Shown: positions 21,033 to 31,617, counted from the stretch's first letter. The stretch: DNA of 63,286 bases from Sphingomonadaceae bacterium (GCA_029268145.1 JAJUHA010000011.1:1-63286), one strand, 5' to 3'. Notes: a model not told the origin generated them from the sequence alone. A program made the numbers and translations.

Positions 21033-22490
21033 ATGCGGATACCGGAGAAGGGGCGGAGCCGCGCGGAGGTGATGGCGCTGCTCGAGGCGGCGGGCGCCGG
21101 CGACCTGCCATGGCGCGAGGGCAAGACCTTCGCCTATGTCTACGAGGGTGGCCGCGATGTCGAGGAGGTCGCCAAGGCCGCCTACATGCGCTTCCTGACC
21201 GAGAATGCGCTCGACCCGACGGTCTATCCCTCGCTCCTCAGGTTCGAGACCGAGATCGTCGCCATGGCCATCAGCCATCTGCGCGGCGATTCCGGCTGCG
21301 TCGGCAACTTCACCAGCGGCGGCACCGAATCCTGCCTGCTCGCGGTCAAGGCCGCGCGCGACCATGCCCGCCGCGAGCGGGGAATCGCCGAGCCGCACAT
21401 GGTGCTCCCCGTCACGGCCCACGCCTGCTTCCAGAAGGCCGCGCACTATTTCGACATGGACATGACCCTCGTGCCTGTCGACCCCGAGACCTTCAAGGTC
21501 CGGCCCGAGGCGATGGCCGAGGCGATCCGGCCCGAGACCATCCTCCTCGTCGGCTCGGCCTGCCAATATGCCCATGGCGTCATCGACCCCATCGCCGACC
21601 TCGGCCGGCTGGCGCTGGAGCGCAATCTCCTCCTCCATGTCGACGGCTGCATCGGCGCCTTCCTGCTGCCCTATTTCCGCCGGCTCGGCGCCCCCGTTCC
21701 CGACTTCGACTTCGCCGTGCCCGGCGTCACGTCGATCTCGATGGACTTCCACAAATACGCCTATGCGCCCAAGGGCGCCTCGGTCATCCTCTACCGCTCG
21801 AAGGCGCTGCGCCGGCACCAGATCTTCACGGCCGCGACCTGGACGGGCTATTCGGTCATCAACCCCACCATCCAGTCGACCAAGTCGGGCGGGCCGCTGG
21901 CGGCGACTTGGGCGCTGCTCCACTATCTCGGCGACGAGGGCTATCTGCGCTTTGCCGACCGCACGCTGCGCGCCACCCGCGCCATTGCCGAGGCGATCCG
22001 TGCCAACCCGCACGTCCGGCTCCTCGCCGAGCCGGAAAGCTCGCTCATCGCCTTTGCCGCCGACGACTTCTCGGTCTTCCCGATTGTCGACCTCATGCGC
22101 CGGAAGGGCTGGTTCGTGCAGCCCCAGCTCGGCTACATGGGCTCCAGGGCCAACATCCACCTCTCGATCGACCAGTCGACGCTCGATCTCGTGCCGGAGT
22201 TCCTGCCCGATCTCGCCGAGGCGATCGAGAGCGCGCGCACCAGCAGTTCCGCGCGGCTGCCGGACGAGATGGCGCGGATGCTCGGCGGCCTCCGGCCCGA
22301 GGACATGACGCCCGAGACCTTCGGCCGGCTGATGGCCGCAGCCGGCACGCGCGACGGCCTTCCCGAGGGGACGACGACCATCAACCTCATGCTCGACGCG
22401 ATGAAGCCGGAAGTGGCCGGGCTGGTGATGACCGAGTTCTTCAACGAGCTCTACGTCCCGCCGCGCGATCCCGAAGCGGTGCCGCAGTGA
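21033..22490 (+). CDS. PLP-dependent decarboxylase/lyase, sphingosine-1-phosphate-lyase-like
   Basis: This group II PLP enzyme of 485 residues closely follows the bacterial sphingosine-1-phosphate lyase pattern. It has RIPEKGR at the N-terminus, NFTSGGTESCLLAVKAARD around residue 95, ILLVGSACQYAHGVIDPIADLG, LHVDGCIGAFLLPYFR, and the PLP-lysine segment SISMDFHKYAYAPKGAS. Related enzymes cleave sphingoid-base phosphates or decarboxylate amino acids, so the exact substrate is open. It is coupled to a class III aminotransferase by a GTGA overlap and is divergent from the sensor kinase. Confidence 0.85.
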   Translation: MRIPEKGRSRAEVMALLEAAGAGDLPWREGKTFAYVYEGGRDVEEVAKAAYMRFLTENALDPTVYPSLLRFETEIVAMAISHLRGDSGCVGNFTSGGTESCLLAVKAARDHARRERGIAEPHMVLPVTAHACFQKAAHYFDMDMTLVPVDPETFKVRPEAMAEAIRPETILLVGSACQYAHGVIDPIADLGRLALERNLLLHVDGCIGAFLLPYFRRLGAPVPDFDFAVPGVTSISMDFHKYAYAPKGASVILYRSKALRRHQIFTAATWTGYSVINPTIQSTKSGGPLAATWALLHYLGDEGYLRFADRTLRATRAIAEAIRANPHVRLLAEPESSLIAFAADDFSVFPIVDLMRRKGWFVQPQLGYMGSRANIHLSIDQSTLDLVPEFLPDLAEAIESARTSSSARLPDEMARMLGGLRPEDMTPETFGRLMAAAGTRDGLPEGTTTINLMLDAMKPEVAGLVMTEFFNELYVPPRDPEAVPQ

Positions 22491-23812
22491 CCGCCACCAC
22501 GCTCGAGGCGGCCGATCGCGCCCACGCCTTCCACCCCCAGACCAACCTTGCCCGGCACGCGGAGACGGGCCCCTTCGTCATCGCCCGCGGCGCGGGCGTC
22601 TGGCTCGAGGACGCCGATGGCCGCCGCTTCCTCGACGGCATGGCCGGGCTCTGGTGCGTCGGGCTCGGCTATGGCGAGCCGCGCCTCGTCGAGGCCGCCC
22701 GGCGCCAGCTCGAGACCCTGTCCTACGGCCACGGCTTCGGGGGCCGCGCCCACGCGCCGGGGATCCGGCTGGCCGAGGAGCTTGCCGCCCTGCTGCCCGA
22801 GGGGCTGACGCGCGTCTTCTTCGCCTCCTCCGGCTCGGAAGCGAACGACACGGCAGTCAAGCTCGCCTGGTATCACTGGGTCGCCCGGGGCGAGCCGGAG
22901 CGGACAAGGATCCTCGCCCGCCGGCGGGCCTATCATGGCGTGACCATCGCCGCCGCCAGCCTGACCGGGCTGCCGATGATGCACGGCGGGTTCCACCTGC
23001 CGCGCCCCTTCGTCCACCACCTGACGGCGCCGCACCGCGTCCAGCAGGCGCGCGACGGCGAGACGGAGGCGGAGTTCACGGCCCGCCTCGCCGCCGAGCT
23101 CGAGGAGACGATCGACCGGCTGGGCGCGTCGACCATCGCCGCCTTCATCGCCGAGCCGGTGATCGGCGCGGGCGGCGTCATCGTCCCGCCCGAAGGCTAT
23201 TTCGCGGCCATCCGGCCCATCCTGCGCCGGCACGGCATCCTCCTCATCGCCGACGAGGTCATCACCGGGTTCGGCCGGCTGGGGCCGATGTGGGGCAGCA
23301 CCGCGCTCGGCCTTGCGCCCGACATCCTGACCTGCGCCAAGATGCTGACCTCGGGCTACCAGCCGCTCTCGGCCGTCTGCGTCTCGGACGCCGTGTTCGC
23401 GCCCATCCTGGAGGAATCCGGCCGGCGCGGCGGCTTCGGCCACGGCTTCACCTATTCCGGCCACCCGGTGGCGTGCGCGGTGGCGCGCGAGGTGCTCGCG
23501 CTCTTCGCCGAGCGCGACATCCTCGGCCATGTCGCCGCGGTGGCGCCGCGCTTCCAGCGCGGGCTTGCCCAGCTCGGCCAGAGCCCGCGGGTGCGTGAGG
23601 CGCGCGGGCTGGGGCTGGTGGGCGGGCTCGAGATGCGCGCGCCTGCCGATGCCGCGCGGCTCGAGGCGGCAGCGCGGGCCGAGGGGCTGATCGTCCGCGC
23701 CGTCGGCGGCGACACGGTGGCGCTGTGCCCGCCGCTCGTCATCACGCCGGCCGAGATCGACGACATGCTCGACCGCCTCGCCCGGGCCTTCGACCGCCTC
23801 GACGACGCCTGA
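22487..23812 (+). CDS. Class III aminotransferase (omega-transaminase type)
   Basis: This fold-type I PLP enzyme of 441 residues moves an amino group from an amine or omega-amino acid to a keto acid. Visible marks are FLDGMAGLWCVGLGYGEPRL, FASSGSEANDTAVKLAWYHW, the aromatic-rich RRRAYHGVTIAAASLTGLP, the Asp of ADEVITGFGRLGPMWG, and the PLP Lys in CAKMLTSGYQPLSAV. The GTG start overlaps the upstream stop (GTGA). Coupling to the lyase/decarboxylase suggests that the two act on the same amine or aldehyde product. Confidence 0.92.
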   Translation: MTATTLEAADRAHAFHPQTNLARHAETGPFVIARGAGVWLEDADGRRFLDGMAGLWCVGLGYGEPRLVEAARRQLETLSYGHGFGGRAHAPGIRLAEELAALLPEGLTRVFFASSGSEANDTAVKLAWYHWVARGEPERTRILARRRAYHGVTIAAASLTGLPMMHGGFHLPRPFVHHLTAPHRVQQARDGETEAEFTARLAAELEETIDRLGASTIAAFIAEPVIGAGGVIVPPEGYFAAIRPILRRHGILLIADEVITGFGRLGPMWGSTALGLAPDILTCAKMLTSGYQPLSAVCVSDAVFAPILEESGRRGGFGHGFTYSGHPVACAVAREVLALFAERDILGHVAAVAPRFQRGLAQLGQSPRVREARGLGLVGGLEMRAPADAARLEAAARAEGLIVRAVGGDTVALCPPLVITPAEIDDMLDRLARAFDRLDDA

Positions 23813-23876
23813 CCGGCGGCGGCGACGCGAGGCCGCAGGCAGTCCCGGCGCGGCCCCCTCGTCCGTGGGGAAGCCT

Positions 23877-23904
23877 TTGCGCGCCCGCCCCCTTGGTCTA
23901 GATC
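23877..23904 (+). promoter_or_regulatory. Weak candidate promoter of the pga operon
   Basis: TTGCGC (23877-23882), 16 bases, and TAGATC (23899-23904) precede the pgaA ATG by six bases. An AGATCT palindrome overlaps the -10 position. If active it would give a nearly leaderless message. Confidence 0.25.
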
Positions 23905-23910
23905 TCGGCC

Positions 23911-26046
23911 ATGGAGGGCTGGAGGCCAGTCTGGGGCCGGCCGGGGCAGGTGGCGGCCCTTGTCGCGCTGTTCCTGCTCCTGCCCGCTGCAGGCGCGGCG
24001 CCGGCCGGGCGGCTCGAGGAGGCGCGCGCGGCGCGGGACGCCGGCGACTACCGGACGGCCGAGCGGCTGGCGCGCGCCGGAGCCGCGGCCTCGGCCGACC
24101 CGGTCTGGGTGCTGACGCTCGCCCTGGTGCTGGCCGACCAGGGCCGCAGCGCCGAGGCGCTGGCGGTGCTGGACGCGCCGCGGGCCGAGCCGCTGCCCGA
24201 ACGCGAGCGGCTGATGGCGGAAGGCTATGCCCATCTGCGCGGCGGCGACGATTTCGCTGCGCTCCGCGCCTATGGCGAGGCGTTCCTGCGCGACCCGGAC
24301 AATGCCGAGGCGCGCGGGGCGATGGCTGCCATCCTCGACCGGCAGCGCGGTCCCCATGGCGCCGCGCGCCTCGACGGCACGCCGGCCGCACGCGCGGCCG
24401 ACCAGGCGGCCGCGCTCACCCGCTGGGGGCCGGAGGTCCGCCCGCCCGCGTTCGCGCGGCGCTTCGAGCTGACCGACCGGGCGATCGCGGCCCAGGATGC
24501 CCTCCTCGCCCGGCTCGCGGCCGATCCCGCGGCCGACCAAGCGCTGGTGCGCCGGATCCGGCTCGACCGGATGGTGGCGCTGCGCGACCGGGCGCGGATG
24601 GCCGAGGTGGTCGCCGAGGCGGAGGATCTCGCGCGGCTCGGCCCCCTTCCCCCCTATGCGCTGCAGGCCGAGGCCGGTGCCCGGCTCTCCCTGCGTCAGC
24701 CGGAACGCGCGCTCCTGCTTTACGAGCAGCTGCTTGCGGCCGAGCCCGACAGCATCCGCGCCGCCTACGGCCGCGTGTTCGCGCTGGTCGAGAGTGCGCG
24801 TCTCGGCGCGGCGATCGGGGCGGCCGATGCCATCGCCGCGCGCCGGCCGAGGTTCGTGGCATCTGCCGGCGGGCCTGCGACCGCGCCCGATCCCGAAGCC
24901 CTCTATGCCGCGCAGCTTGCCGCTGAAGTGCGGCTGTGGAGCAATCTCGAGGCCGAGGGCCACGCCCGCCTTCGGCCGCTTGCCGAGGGTGCGCCGGCCA
25001 ATGCGTCGCTGCGCGTGGCGATGGCGGGGGCCGCCGCCGCCTGCGGCTGGCCCCGGCTGGCCGAGGCCGAGGCGAAGATTGCGGCCAGCCTCGACCCGGA
25101 GGGCCTCGCGCCGCGGATTGCCGTGGCCAGCGCGGCGCTGGCGCGGCGGCGCCACGCGCGCGCTGCGGAAGCGATCGCCGCGCTCGGTGCCCTGGCGCCC
25201 GAGAATGTGCAGGTCCGGCGGCTGGCGACCGAACAGCGGGCCGCGACCGGCTGGCTGCTCGAGGTGGACGGCAGCCTGTCCGTCGCCGAGGGCGGCGGTG
25301 CCAGCCGGGTCGGCGATGGCCACGCGCTTCGCGGCCGCCTCTCCTCGCCCCTCCTTGCCGGGCCGCTGCGCCTGTTCGCCGAGGCGGAGACCAGCCGCGC
25401 CACGCCGCCCGAGGGGCCGGTCGCGCGGAAGCGGATCGCCGCCGGGCTGGCGTTCGAGGGCGTGGACGTGCGGCTGCGCGCGCACGGGGCGGCCAATCTC
25501 GGGGCGCGCGAAGGCGCCAGCGCGGGGGCATCGCTCGACTGGTCGCCGGATGACCGCTGGTCCTTCGCGCTCGAGGGCGAGCGCTTCTCGCGCCAGACGC
25601 CGCTTCGGGCGCTTCTCTACGACATCACGGCCGATGCCGTGACGGCGGCGGTGCGCTTCCGTCGCGACGAACGGTTCGATGTGTCGGCGCGGCTCGGCTG
25701 GCTCGGCTTCTCGGACGGCAATCGCCGCTGGTGGGGTGTCGCCACGCTGGCCGCGCGGCTCCTGTCGGTGCCGCACTGGGACATGACCGCGCGCGCCGAG
25801 CTCTGGAGCTCGGCCAACTCGGCGCCGGGTGGCCCCCATTTCTCGCCCGCGCGCGATGCCTCGACGACGCTCGGCCTGCTCACCCAGCATGTGGCGTGGC
25901 GGCGCTACGAGCGCGCCTTCGTGCACGCGCTCGACCTCCATGCCGGGCCCTACCACCAGCGCGGCGTCGGCTGGGACTGGGTGGCCGGCGCCCGCTACGA
26001 GCATCGCTGGCGGTTCGACCCTGGCGGGAACTGGCCTATGGCGTGA
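23911..26046 (+). CDS. pgaA: PgaA-like outer-membrane polysaccharide export porin (frameshifted near C-terminus)
   Basis: PgaA exports partly deacetylated poly-beta-1,6-N-acetylglucosamine. A hydrophobic signal lies at residues 13-32. The next 400 residues are Ala/Glu/Arg-rich tetratricopeptide-like helices, for example LVLADQGRSAEALAVLDAP and FLRDPDNAEARGAM. The last 300 residues alternate like a beta-barrel. The frame ends at residue 711 in GGNWPMA. The missing final strand, ELAYGVTVTRRVYDG to LRQRF, lies in another frame through 26123. Adding one base in GGCGGGAAC (about 26023-26031) would restore a protein of about 737 residues. The pgaBCD genes follow. Confidence 0.78.
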   Translation: MEGWRPVWGRPGQVAALVALFLLLPAAGAAPAGRLEEARAARDAGDYRTAERLARAGAAASADPVWVLTLALVLADQGRSAEALAVLDAPRAEPLPERERLMAEGYAHLRGGDDFAALRAYGEAFLRDPDNAEARGAMAAILDRQRGPHGAARLDGTPAARAADQAAALTRWGPEVRPPAFARRFELTDRAIAAQDALLARLAADPAADQALVRRIRLDRMVALRDRARMAEVVAEAEDLARLGPLPPYALQAEAGARLSLRQPERALLLYEQLLAAEPDSIRAAYGRVFALVESARLGAAIGAADAIAARRPRFVASAGGPATAPDPEALYAAQLAAEVRLWSNLEAEGHARLRPLAEGAPANASLRVAMAGAAAACGWPRLAEAEAKIAASLDPEGLAPRIAVASAALARRRHARAAEAIAALGALAPENVQVRRLATEQRAATGWLLEVDGSLSVAEGGGASRVGDGHALRGRLSSPLLAGPLRLFAEAETSRATPPEGPVARKRIAAGLAFEGVDVRLRAHGAANLGAREGASAGASLDWSPDDRWSFALEGERFSRQTPLRALLYDITADAVTAAVRFRRDERFDVSARLGWLGFSDGNRRWWGVATLAARLLSVPHWDMTARAELWSSANSAPGGPHFSPARDASTTLGLLTQHVAWRRYERAFVHALDLHAGPYHQRGVGWDWVAGARYEHRWRFDPGGNWPMA

Positions 26047-26123
26047 CCGTGACGCGGCGGGTCTATGACGGCGAGCCGGAGCGCGCGGTCGCGCTCTCGG
26101 GCGGGCTGAGGCAGCGGTTCTGA
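26031..26123 (+). pseudogene. Displaced C-terminal barrel strand of pgaA
   Basis: This out-of-frame remainder encodes LAYGVTVTRRVYDGEP and ends in SGGLRQRF with a terminal Phe, as expected for the last strand and sorting signal of an outer-membrane barrel. It is separated from the main pgaA frame by a single-base shift in a G-rich run. Its stop lies two bases before the pgaB start, the spacing expected if pgaA originally ended here. Confidence 0.65.
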
Positions 26124-26125
26124 CC

Positions 26126-27025
26126 ATGCGCGGGCTCCTTCTGCTCCTCGTCCTGCTGCTGCCGCTGCTCCATCCCGGCCTGCCGGCCCGCGCCGGGGCC
26201 GGGGGGACGCGGTTCGTCGCCATCGCCTTCCACGACGTGGTGGACCGGCGGGAGGACCGCGCCGAGGACGCCGTCACCACCCAGAGCCTCGTCGCCTTCC
26301 TCGACCTTCTCGTCGCCGAGGGCTGGACCGCAGTGTCGCTCGATGAGGTGGCGGCGGCGGGCGCGGGCGGGCCGCCCCTCCCCGACAAGGCGATCCTCTT
26401 GACCTTCGACGACGGCCACCGGAGCTTCCACGAACGGGTCTATCCGCTGCTGCTGGCCTACCGGATGCCCGCGGTGCTCGCGCTCGTCACGTCCTGGCTG
26501 GACGTGCCGCCCGGCGGAACCGTGGACTATGGCGGCCAGCCTCGGGCGCGCGAGCAGTTCGTGACCTGGGCGGAGGTCCGCCGCATGCAGGCCTCGGGCC
26601 TGGTCGAGATCGCGAGCCACAGCCACGATCTCCACCGCGTGCTGCCCATGAACCGGAAGGGCAACACGGCGCCTGCCGCGCGCACCTGGGCCTTCGATCC
26701 CGCCACCGGCACGCGCGAGACTGACGCCGCGCACGCCGCGCGGGTGCGGGCCGATCTGGTCCGCTCACGGGCGCGCATCGCCGCCGAGACCGGTCGGGCG
26801 CCGCGCGCCCTCGTCTGGCCCTTCGGCCGCTTCTCGGGGCCGGCGCTGACGGCAGCGCGCGACGCCGGCTTCACCCTGGCGCTCACTCTCGAGCCGGAGG
26901 CCGCCGACGCGCGCACGCCGCTTGCGCTCCACCGCTACTATCCCACGCGCGATCCGGATCTCGGTACCATCATGTTCAACCTGGGGTTCCGCCCTCCGGT
27001 GGCCGAGACGGTGCGGCTGGCCTGA
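26126..27025 (+). CDS. pgaB: PgaB polysaccharide deacetylase domain (N-terminal half)
   Basis: This is the periplasmic N-deacetylase half of PgaB. A signal peptide (LLLLLVLLLPLLHPGLPARA) is followed by a CE4-type deacetylase with FHDVVD, the metal-binding TFDDGHRSF, and the SHSHDLH histidines; the late motif LVWPFGRFSG is also present. The frame stops at a TGA after residue 299, exactly where full-length PgaB continues into its C-terminal glycoside-hydrolase domain. The same frame continues after the stop with recognisable PgaB sequence. Deacetylation, needed for export, could survive in this half if it is stable. Confidence 0.85.
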   Translation: MRGLLLLLVLLLPLLHPGLPARAGAGGTRFVAIAFHDVVDRREDRAEDAVTTQSLVAFLDLLVAEGWTAVSLDEVAAAGAGGPPLPDKAILLTFDDGHRSFHERVYPLLLAYRMPAVLALVTSWLDVPPGGTVDYGGQPRAREQFVTWAEVRRMQASGLVEIASHSHDLHRVLPMNRKGNTAPAARTWAFDPATGTRETDAAHAARVRADLVRSRARIAAETGRAPRALVWPFGRFSGPALTAARDAGFTLALTLEPEAADARTPLALHRYYPTRDPDLGTIMFNLGFRPPVAETVRLA

Positions 27026-27781
27026 GTCGACCTCGCGCCCCTGGCAGCGGCCGGGGACGATGCCGGGCGCGACGCGCTGCTCGGGCAGATGGTCGAGGAT
27101 GTGCGGGCGCTGGGTGCGACCGCCGTTGCGCTTCCCCTGCTCGCCGCCGGCGCCGACGCGCGGACATATCTCCCGACCCCGGCAGCGCCGCTCGCCGCCG
27201 ACCTGTTCGGCCGGGTGGCGCGGCAGCTTTCGACCCGGGCGGGAGTCGAGGTGCTGGGCGCGCTCGATGCACGCGACGTCGCGGCGCTGGGCGAGGCGCG
27301 CGCCGCGACCCTCCTCGCCGATGCTGCCCGGGCAGCGCCGATCGACGGGCTGCTGCTGCCGGCAGCGGCGGCGGGCGAGGCGGCCGTTCCGCCCCCGGCG
27401 ACTCCGCCATCGCGCGCCGACATCCGCGCCAGCCGGGCCGCTGCTGCCGACCCGGCGGTCCGCCTGTTCCGGGCCGCTGAAGCGATCGATCCGCGGCTGC
27501 GCCTGTGGGTGGCAGGCCCGGCACCCCCCGGCCCCGCGGTGGACCGGGTCGTCCTCGTCGGAGCCGCAGCTGGCCTGGCCGCGCCCGGCTGGCGCTCTCC
27601 CCTCCATTCGGGGCGGGTGGTGGAGACCCTGGCCGGGAGCGCACCGCAGGAGGCCCGGCGCGCGATGCGGCTGCGGCAGCGCGCCGGCGCCACCGCCCTT
27701 GCCCTCTGCCCCTGGGATCCGGCGACGACCGCGCGCCTCGCCCCGACCTTCTCCGGAGCCACCGTCCCTTGGCGGCCCTGA
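27026..27781 (+). pseudogene. PgaB C-terminal domain, separated by an in-frame stop
   Basis: Directly after the TGA, the same frame reads VDLAPLAAAGDDAGRDALL and later TYLPTPAAPLAADLFGRVARQLSTRAGVEV, which parallels the PgaB hydrolase domain (family pattern YFPNR...ADLFNRVAWQLRTRAGV). The position where the family has a His-Asp-Asp motif after a F-D-G-I/L-L-F segment reads APIDGLLLPAAAAGEA here, so the acidic catalytic residue seems lost. The first in-frame ATG is at 27089, so it could be made as a separate fragment. Together with the stop, this suggests decay of this domain. Confidence 0.7.
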
Positions 27782-29025
27782 GCCGGCTTCTCGAGCTCCT
27801 GCCGCTCTTCCTCTTCGCCTATCCGTTCGTGATGGCGTGGTACTGGATGGCGGGCGGCGTCCTCTACTGGTTCTGGCGGGAGCGCGCCTACGGGCAGGAC
27901 CTCACTCCACCCGCGCTCGAGACCTGGCCGCCCTTCTCGGTGCTGGTGCCCTGCTACAACGAGAGCGCGACCGCGATCGAGACGCTCGCGACCGCCTGCG
28001 CGGTCGACTATCCGGACTTCGAGGTGATCGCCATCAACGACGGCAGCCGCGACGACACCGGCGAGATCCTCGACTGGCTGGCCGGGCGGCTGCCGCGCCT
28101 GCGGGTCATCCATCTCGCCGAGAATGGCGGCAAGGCCAATGCGCTCAACGTGGGGGCGATGCTGGCCCGGCACGAGCTTCTCGTCTGCATCGATGGCGAT
28201 GCGCTGCTCGACCGCGATGCCCTGCGCTGGGCGGCCTTCAACTTCCTGCGCGCCGACGTCGGGGCGATCACCGGCAACCCGCGCATCCGCAACCGCTCGA
28301 CCCTGCTCAGGCGGCTGCAGGTGGGCGAATTCTCGTCGATCGTCGGGCTCATCAAGCGGGCGCAGACGGCCTATGGCCGGCTGTTCACCGTCTCGGGCGT
28401 GATTGCCGGCTTCCGCCGGCAGGCGCTCGAGGATGCCGGCTGGTGGTCGTCGCACACGCTCACCGACGACATCGACGTGACCTGGCGGGTGCAGCTTGCC
28501 GGCTGGCGGGCGACCTATGCGCCGGGCGTCCGGGTGTGGATCCTGATGCCCGAGACCCTGCGGGGCCTGTGGCGGCAGCGGGTGGGCTGGGCCGAGGGCG
28601 GGGTCCAGATGCTCCTCGGCTACACGGTGCCGATGCTGCGCGGGGAATCGCTTGGCCTCGTGCCCGTGTGGTTCAACTATCTCCTCTCGGTCATCTGGTC
28701 CTTCGCGATGGTGACGGCCGCGGCGGTCGGGCTCCTGATGCTCGCCGGCATCTCCTTTCCCTCCTTCGTCACCGGGGTTTCGCTGCTGCCCCAGTGGTGG
28801 GGGGCGGTGCTGGCGGTCACCTATCTCGCCCAGGCGTTCACCAGCCACATGATCGAGCGCCGCTACGAGCCCGACATGCTGCGCTCGCTGTTCTGGGTCA
28901 TCTGGTATCCGCTCGTCTTCTGGATGCTCTCGACGCTGAGCACGGTGGTGGCCTTCAAGCGCGTGATCTTCCGCAGGGACAAGGTGACCGGCACCTGGAC
29001 CAGCCCGGATCGGGGGCTGCGATGA
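27769..29025 (+). CDS. pgaC: PgaC-like poly-beta-1,6-N-acetylglucosamine synthase (variant QxxRW)
   Basis: This is a membrane-embedded family 2 glycosyltransferase that polymerises UDP-GlcNAc. Two N-terminal membrane segments precede the catalytic domain (FSVLVPCYNES, DGSRDDTG, GGKANALN, the DGD of CIDGDALLDRD, and LTDDIDVTWR). Membrane segments follow from about residue 295. The final motif reads Gln270-Arg-Val-Gly273-Trp274, where the family has QxxRW, so the conserved Arg is Gly. I chose the TTG at 27769, overlapping the pgaB-frame stop by 13 bases; the length of 418 residues then fits PgaC. The gene overlaps pgaD by four bases. Confidence 0.85.
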   Translation: MAALSRLLELLPLFLFAYPFVMAWYWMAGGVLYWFWRERAYGQDLTPPALETWPPFSVLVPCYNESATAIETLATACAVDYPDFEVIAINDGSRDDTGEILDWLAGRLPRLRVIHLAENGGKANALNVGAMLARHELLVCIDGDALLDRDALRWAAFNFLRADVGAITGNPRIRNRSTLLRRLQVGEFSSIVGLIKRAQTAYGRLFTVSGVIAGFRRQALEDAGWWSSHTLTDDIDVTWRVQLAGWRATYAPGVRVWILMPETLRGLWRQRVGWAEGGVQMLLGYTVPMLRGESLGLVPVWFNYLLSVIWSFAMVTAAAVGLLMLAGISFPSFVTGVSLLPQWWGAVLAVTYLAQAFTSHMIERRYEPDMLRSLFWVIWYPLVFWMLSTLSTVVAFKRVIFRRDKVTGTWTSPDRGLR

Positions 29026-29510
29026 GCCGCCAGCTTCCGGACGATCCCTTCGCCGGCTGGCCGCCGATCATCGAGAGCGCCGAGGTGCCGCAGGCGATCC
29101 GCATCCGGGACTGGCTGCTCACGCTTCTCATGTGGGGCATCCTTCTCCTCATCCTCGCGACCGAGCTTCGCGTGGCCCTGGAGGCGATTGCCGTGCTGCG
29201 CGGCCGGTCGGACGCGGAGATCGACCCCGCGCTCGCCGAGTTCCTGCAGCGGCTCCGGCCGCTCCTCCTGCTGGTGGCCGGGCTGACGGTTGCGCTCGCC
29301 GTCGCGACGCTTGCCAGCAGGGCCCGGCGCGAACGGGCGGTCAGGGCGCCGCAGCCCAGGCGGCTCGACCCGGCGCGGCTCGCGGCGCGCGCGGGCCTGG
29401 CCCTCGCGGCGATGGAGGACGCCCGCGCGCACAGGGTCGCAACCGTGCATCGGCTCGCCGGGGGCCTCGTCGTCCGTCCGGGTCCTCCGGCGAACGAGGG
29501 CAGGCCCTAG
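29022..29510 (+). CDS. pgaD: PgaD-like accessory protein of PNAG synthesis
   Basis: The protein of 162 residues has an N-terminal PPIIESAEVPQAIRIRDW followed by two membrane segments (about residues 35-50 and 80-98), the layout of PgaD, which binds PgaC and is needed for polymerisation. The C-terminal 60 residues are Arg/Ala-rich and cytoplasmic. The ATG overlaps the pgaC stop as ATGA. Position after pgaC is the main support, since PgaD proteins are poorly conserved. Confidence 0.75.
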   Translation: MSRQLPDDPFAGWPPIIESAEVPQAIRIRDWLLTLLMWGILLLILATELRVALEAIAVLRGRSDAEIDPALAEFLQRLRPLLLLVAGLTVALAVATLASRARRERAVRAPQPRRLDPARLAARAGLALAAMEDARAHRVATVHRLAGGLVVRPGPPANEGRP

Positions 29511-29547
29511 CCGCGGGACCGGAGGCACAGACCGGGCGTGCCGGCGG

Positions 29548-29566
29548 GGCGGGAGGTGCTCCCGCC
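29548..29566 (+). terminator. 8-bp hairpin after pgaD
   Basis: GGCGGGAG and CTCCCGCC form a perfect eight-pair stem with a three-base loop 38 bases after the pgaD stop. No T run follows. It may separate the pga operon from ftsH. Confidence 0.4.
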
Positions 29567-29612
29567 ACGGGGCAGGGTGTCGCGGCGAAAGATGGTGAAC
29601 CGAAGACCCGGA

Positions 29613-29641
29613 TTGCGGCGCGAGAGGGTGCGCCCTACATT
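29613..29641 (+). promoter_or_regulatory. Candidate ftsH promoter
   Basis: TTGCGG (29613-29618), exactly 17 bases, and TACATT (29636-29641) lie 22 bases before the ftsH ATG. The -10 box matches the consensus at four positions and the -35 at three. GAAAGG follows at ribosome-binding-site distance. Confidence 0.4.
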
Positions 29642-29662
29642 CGCCGGTGAAAGGCGCCGCCC

Positions 29663-31617
<1,955 letters not shown>

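Noticed and set aside
20861-21124. Possible 88-residue N-terminal extension of the CrbS-type sensor
   Set aside because: The extension is Arg/Pro/Ser-rich, overlaps the divergent lyase gene, and lacks a membrane segment. The TTG with a strong ribosome-binding site fits family length.
21875-21895. Second copy of the acs operator half-site (CGACCAAGTCGGG)
   Set aside because: It lies inside the lyase coding sequence, is a single half without its partner arm, and encodes conserved residues.
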